A stretch of DNA of 40,447 nucleotides from JBBTSQ01 sp039795895 (GTDB lineage Bacteria > Patescibacteriota > Minisyncoccia > Phycocordibacterales > JBAYGS01): NCBI GenBank assembly GCA_039795895.1, contig JBDKKW010000005.1, forward strand, positions 1 to 40,447, given 5' to 3'. A program made the position numbers and the translations under genes. Shown piece after piece: positions 39,701 to 40,447 of the stretch. The notes beneath the pieces are model-generated. The model saw nothing but the letters and a program-made list of their open reading frames with translations. It was not told the DNA's origin and ran no database searches. Each line of letters opens with the position of its first letter. Positions within the stretch are counted from its first letter, which is position 1.

Positions 39701-40447
39701 TATAATTCCACAGGAACCATATCGAATATGGCAGTATCGGGTAATTTTTATACTGAAAGTGTCGTAACTTTGTATGGCAGTTCTTTGTCTGTAGATAATT
39801 TTGATATTACGGATATTCCTTGGGGTGAGGGATTCCTTTTGTATACCGGCGCTCTGTCTTTGCGAAATGGTACGATAACGGGGATAAAAGAACACGCGAT
39901 CCACGCTGATAATGGAAAACTTGATATGGATAACGTACATATTGGAGTTATCGATAATTATGAGACGCTTATACTAAGCGGTGGGATTCAGGCTAGTATT
40001 ACAAATTCAGTAATTGAACATGATCCAGATTCGATATGGAGTGTTGGTCTGGTGTTGTACGGTACAAGTAGTGGTCCAGGACCGATGTTGTATGTAGCAA
40101 GTACAACGATTCGAAACAATACGATCGGTATTCAAGCCGAGTCTAAGGATCAGATTGTGATTGATTCTAGCGAGATTGTTGGGGCACAGTACGGTATCAT
40201 CACCAAGAATGTACCGATGTCGATTAATAACTCAAGTATTGCTAGTACCACTGAAATGGCGATATGGAATGTGACACCTGATACACCAGTGAGTGCGTTG
40301 CATAATTGGTGGGGAGATGCGACGGGGCCGTATCACCCAACTCTTAATCCCAGTGGGCAGGGTGGGGAGGTGTCAGATGGGGTTGATTTTGATCCGTGGT
40401 TGACGTATGACCCGTTACATCCGGTGATTTCAACGCCACCTACCGTG
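36770..40447 (+). CDS. giant exported protein: Zn-phospholipase-C-like domain, Ig, lamin-tail and beta-helix (3-prime partial)
   Basis: 1226 codons without a stop to the window end. ATG 36770 overlaps the upstream gene by 22 bases and opens a signal peptide (about 1-26, ending PAFVFA). Seen in order: residues about 27-330, a helical domain with HNALTDEIVDFYNY and GHILHLIEDATVPDHVRDDAHPP (His150, His153, Asp157, His163), like zinc phospholipase C/S1-P1 nuclease folds; 345-425, a Ser/Thr/Gln-rich linker; 457-640, two Ig-like modules rich in Thr repeats; about 640-760, a lamin-tail domain (VINEVAWAGT, GEWIELYNKTP); about 800-1200, a right-handed beta-helix (IRNNTIGIQAES; SINNSSIAST; HNWWGDATGPYHP). 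The zinc domain lacks a clear N-terminal Trp ligand, so activity is uncertain. Likely secreted or surface-bound; ending is outside the window. Confidence 0.83.
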   Translation, partial: MEDRKSIKLILAILTLAFLPAFVFAYEADTTHNALTDEIVDFYNYSYPTHKLTDTEKVLVKRGSVEEDSPDIRVLNHFYDPIRNVGFKSVNNTSKAWAMNAGLQSNNDQFAGTGGLLLDTFTSPSDFSWERAIFDYTYVDKERGLVALGHILHLIEDATVPDHVRDDAHPPAFSFGSPYEAYANQYTESNIETANQLIREYARPVELASIGDYFDTVATFTNTNFFSKDTIFDEKYTSPDYISTRSERLKDGTPNTFGISNKGFRLLLINYSFDQNTGLISKNYSIQDRDNLILSDYWNILSRTAVKNGAGIIKLFFDEVEKEKQTGTLLAKNKSMWSKLIDSANTAIKSVFTSASTTATSNSLASVASVSSNTTTVIPTSQNTQLPTTSATTQTSVTQKQTTPTTQSTTVTQKQVSPQTVVPPLFAISPGFGGGAPGVSAKNENATVSTDSPSTPIVINDSGYIVVLSPTTNSQIFGTSTVTFSGTSTPFSTVGLDLAMATTTTSASGEWSLSLILSSGTTTLTFYSVDPANARATSTTQVSVYLDTTGPTFSLAVPVCDMSLASDGCVVATTTVSMDFATDDGDFAYFTVGIDGVYVTTTDSATTTVVSNDALHTIEISARDILGNQSATTTRTLFTSTFPVVINEVAWAGTLASSTGEWIELYNKTPFTIPLSSWTLFAESMHPYIPLTGTISGHDYYLLERGDDTAVSTVSADQVYGDDSVDWALSNSGDQLVLVFASTTIDQTAPSGPWMGGINTQYKKSSMERYDPFVTGDDMSNWDTSLVCIQNGTDRGGNAIYGTPRSKNGLSYLLNKNHDLNSDMTLTREHGPYLIVNRLIKVPVGHTLYAEPGVLVKSLDGGFDFQGKFISKGTSAQPAVFTSLYDDDYGGDLNTDGDATFPRHNDWQGLYFSSGATGSKLDGLLLRHSLGNFIEGATVSGHDITIERNLIPFKLFDSTVTFDHLSMLGAEDRVLQFYNSTGTISNMAVSGNFYTESVVTLYGSSLSVDNFDITDIPWGEGFLLYTGALSLRNGTITGIKEHAIHADNGKLDMDNVHIGVIDNYETLILSGGIQASITNSVIEHDPDSIWSVGLVLYGTSSGPGPMLYVASTTIRNNTIGIQAESKDQIVIDSSEIVGAQYGIITKNVPMSINNSSIASTTEMAIWNVTPDTPVSALHNWWGDATGPYHPTLNPSGQGGEVSDGVDFDPWLTYDPLHPVISTPPTV

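Noticed and set aside
1..40447. CRISPR arrays, insertion sequences, tRNA or rRNA genes, prophage
   Set aside because: No regularly spaced repeats, transposase motifs, tRNA T-arm/CCA patterns or phage structural genes were seen by eye.

Overview
The window looks like a Patescibacteria (Candidate Phyla Radiation) chromosome segment, most likely Parcubacteria-like. This is inferred from gene content and style: single-copy housekeeping genes, bS6-SSB-bS18 as neighbours, an S-layer-like surface protein with an N-terminal peptidoglycan-binding domain, a lamin-tail/beta-helix exported giant, FtsK and RecA in one cluster, many orphan genes, and an EF-P whose tip loop lacks the usual lysine. I see no rRNA, tRNA, CRISPR array, insertion sequence or prophage.

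Layout. 1-4.3 kb is a thymidylate island: a DHFR-like reductase and a ThyA-family enzyme on the minus strand, diverging from a dCMP-deaminase-like gene through two overlapping promoters, then glyA (source of methylene-THF) and tmk. 4.4-20 kb is rich in aminoacyl-tRNA synthetases (argS, ileS, glyS, metG), with an RBBP9-like hydrolase, a RecO-like protein, a membrane-anchored DUF11-like protein and an AI-2E-type permease between them. Orphan genes interrupt this region at 6.7, 11.0, 11.8, 12.3 and 20.3 kb; three of them have nearly identical strong promoters. 21.5-24 kb has tatD, rpsF, ssb and rpsR. 24.1-29.2 kb is on the minus strand: an orphan, efp, recA, a small membrane-anchored Ig-like protein and ftsK. 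29.5-40.4 kb is plus strand: an HTH protein, a 0.77-kb non-coding region, the S-layer-like protein, a 42-bp perfect palindrome, a TPR protein, a DnaA-box-rich AT-rich region that could be oriC, a DUF2726 protein, a small membrane protein and a very long exported protein that runs off the window end.

The features most worth a second look are: (1) the ThyA homologue, which has Asp where thymidylate synthases have the dUMP-selecting Asn, beside a deoxycytidylate-deaminase-like gene; (2) a complete histidine-phosphatase domain inserted into IleS between the halves of a zinc knuckle; (3) two promoter-terminator units with no ORF that look like structured RNAs (about 1986-2147 and 6156-6470); (4) an orphan-gene set with a common promoter; (5) the candidate oriC; (6) widespread apparent leaderless start sites in core genes, against Shine-Dalgarno starts in some orphan genes; and (7) palindromic elements between and inside genes. 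All product calls come from reading motifs by eye; no database search was possible.
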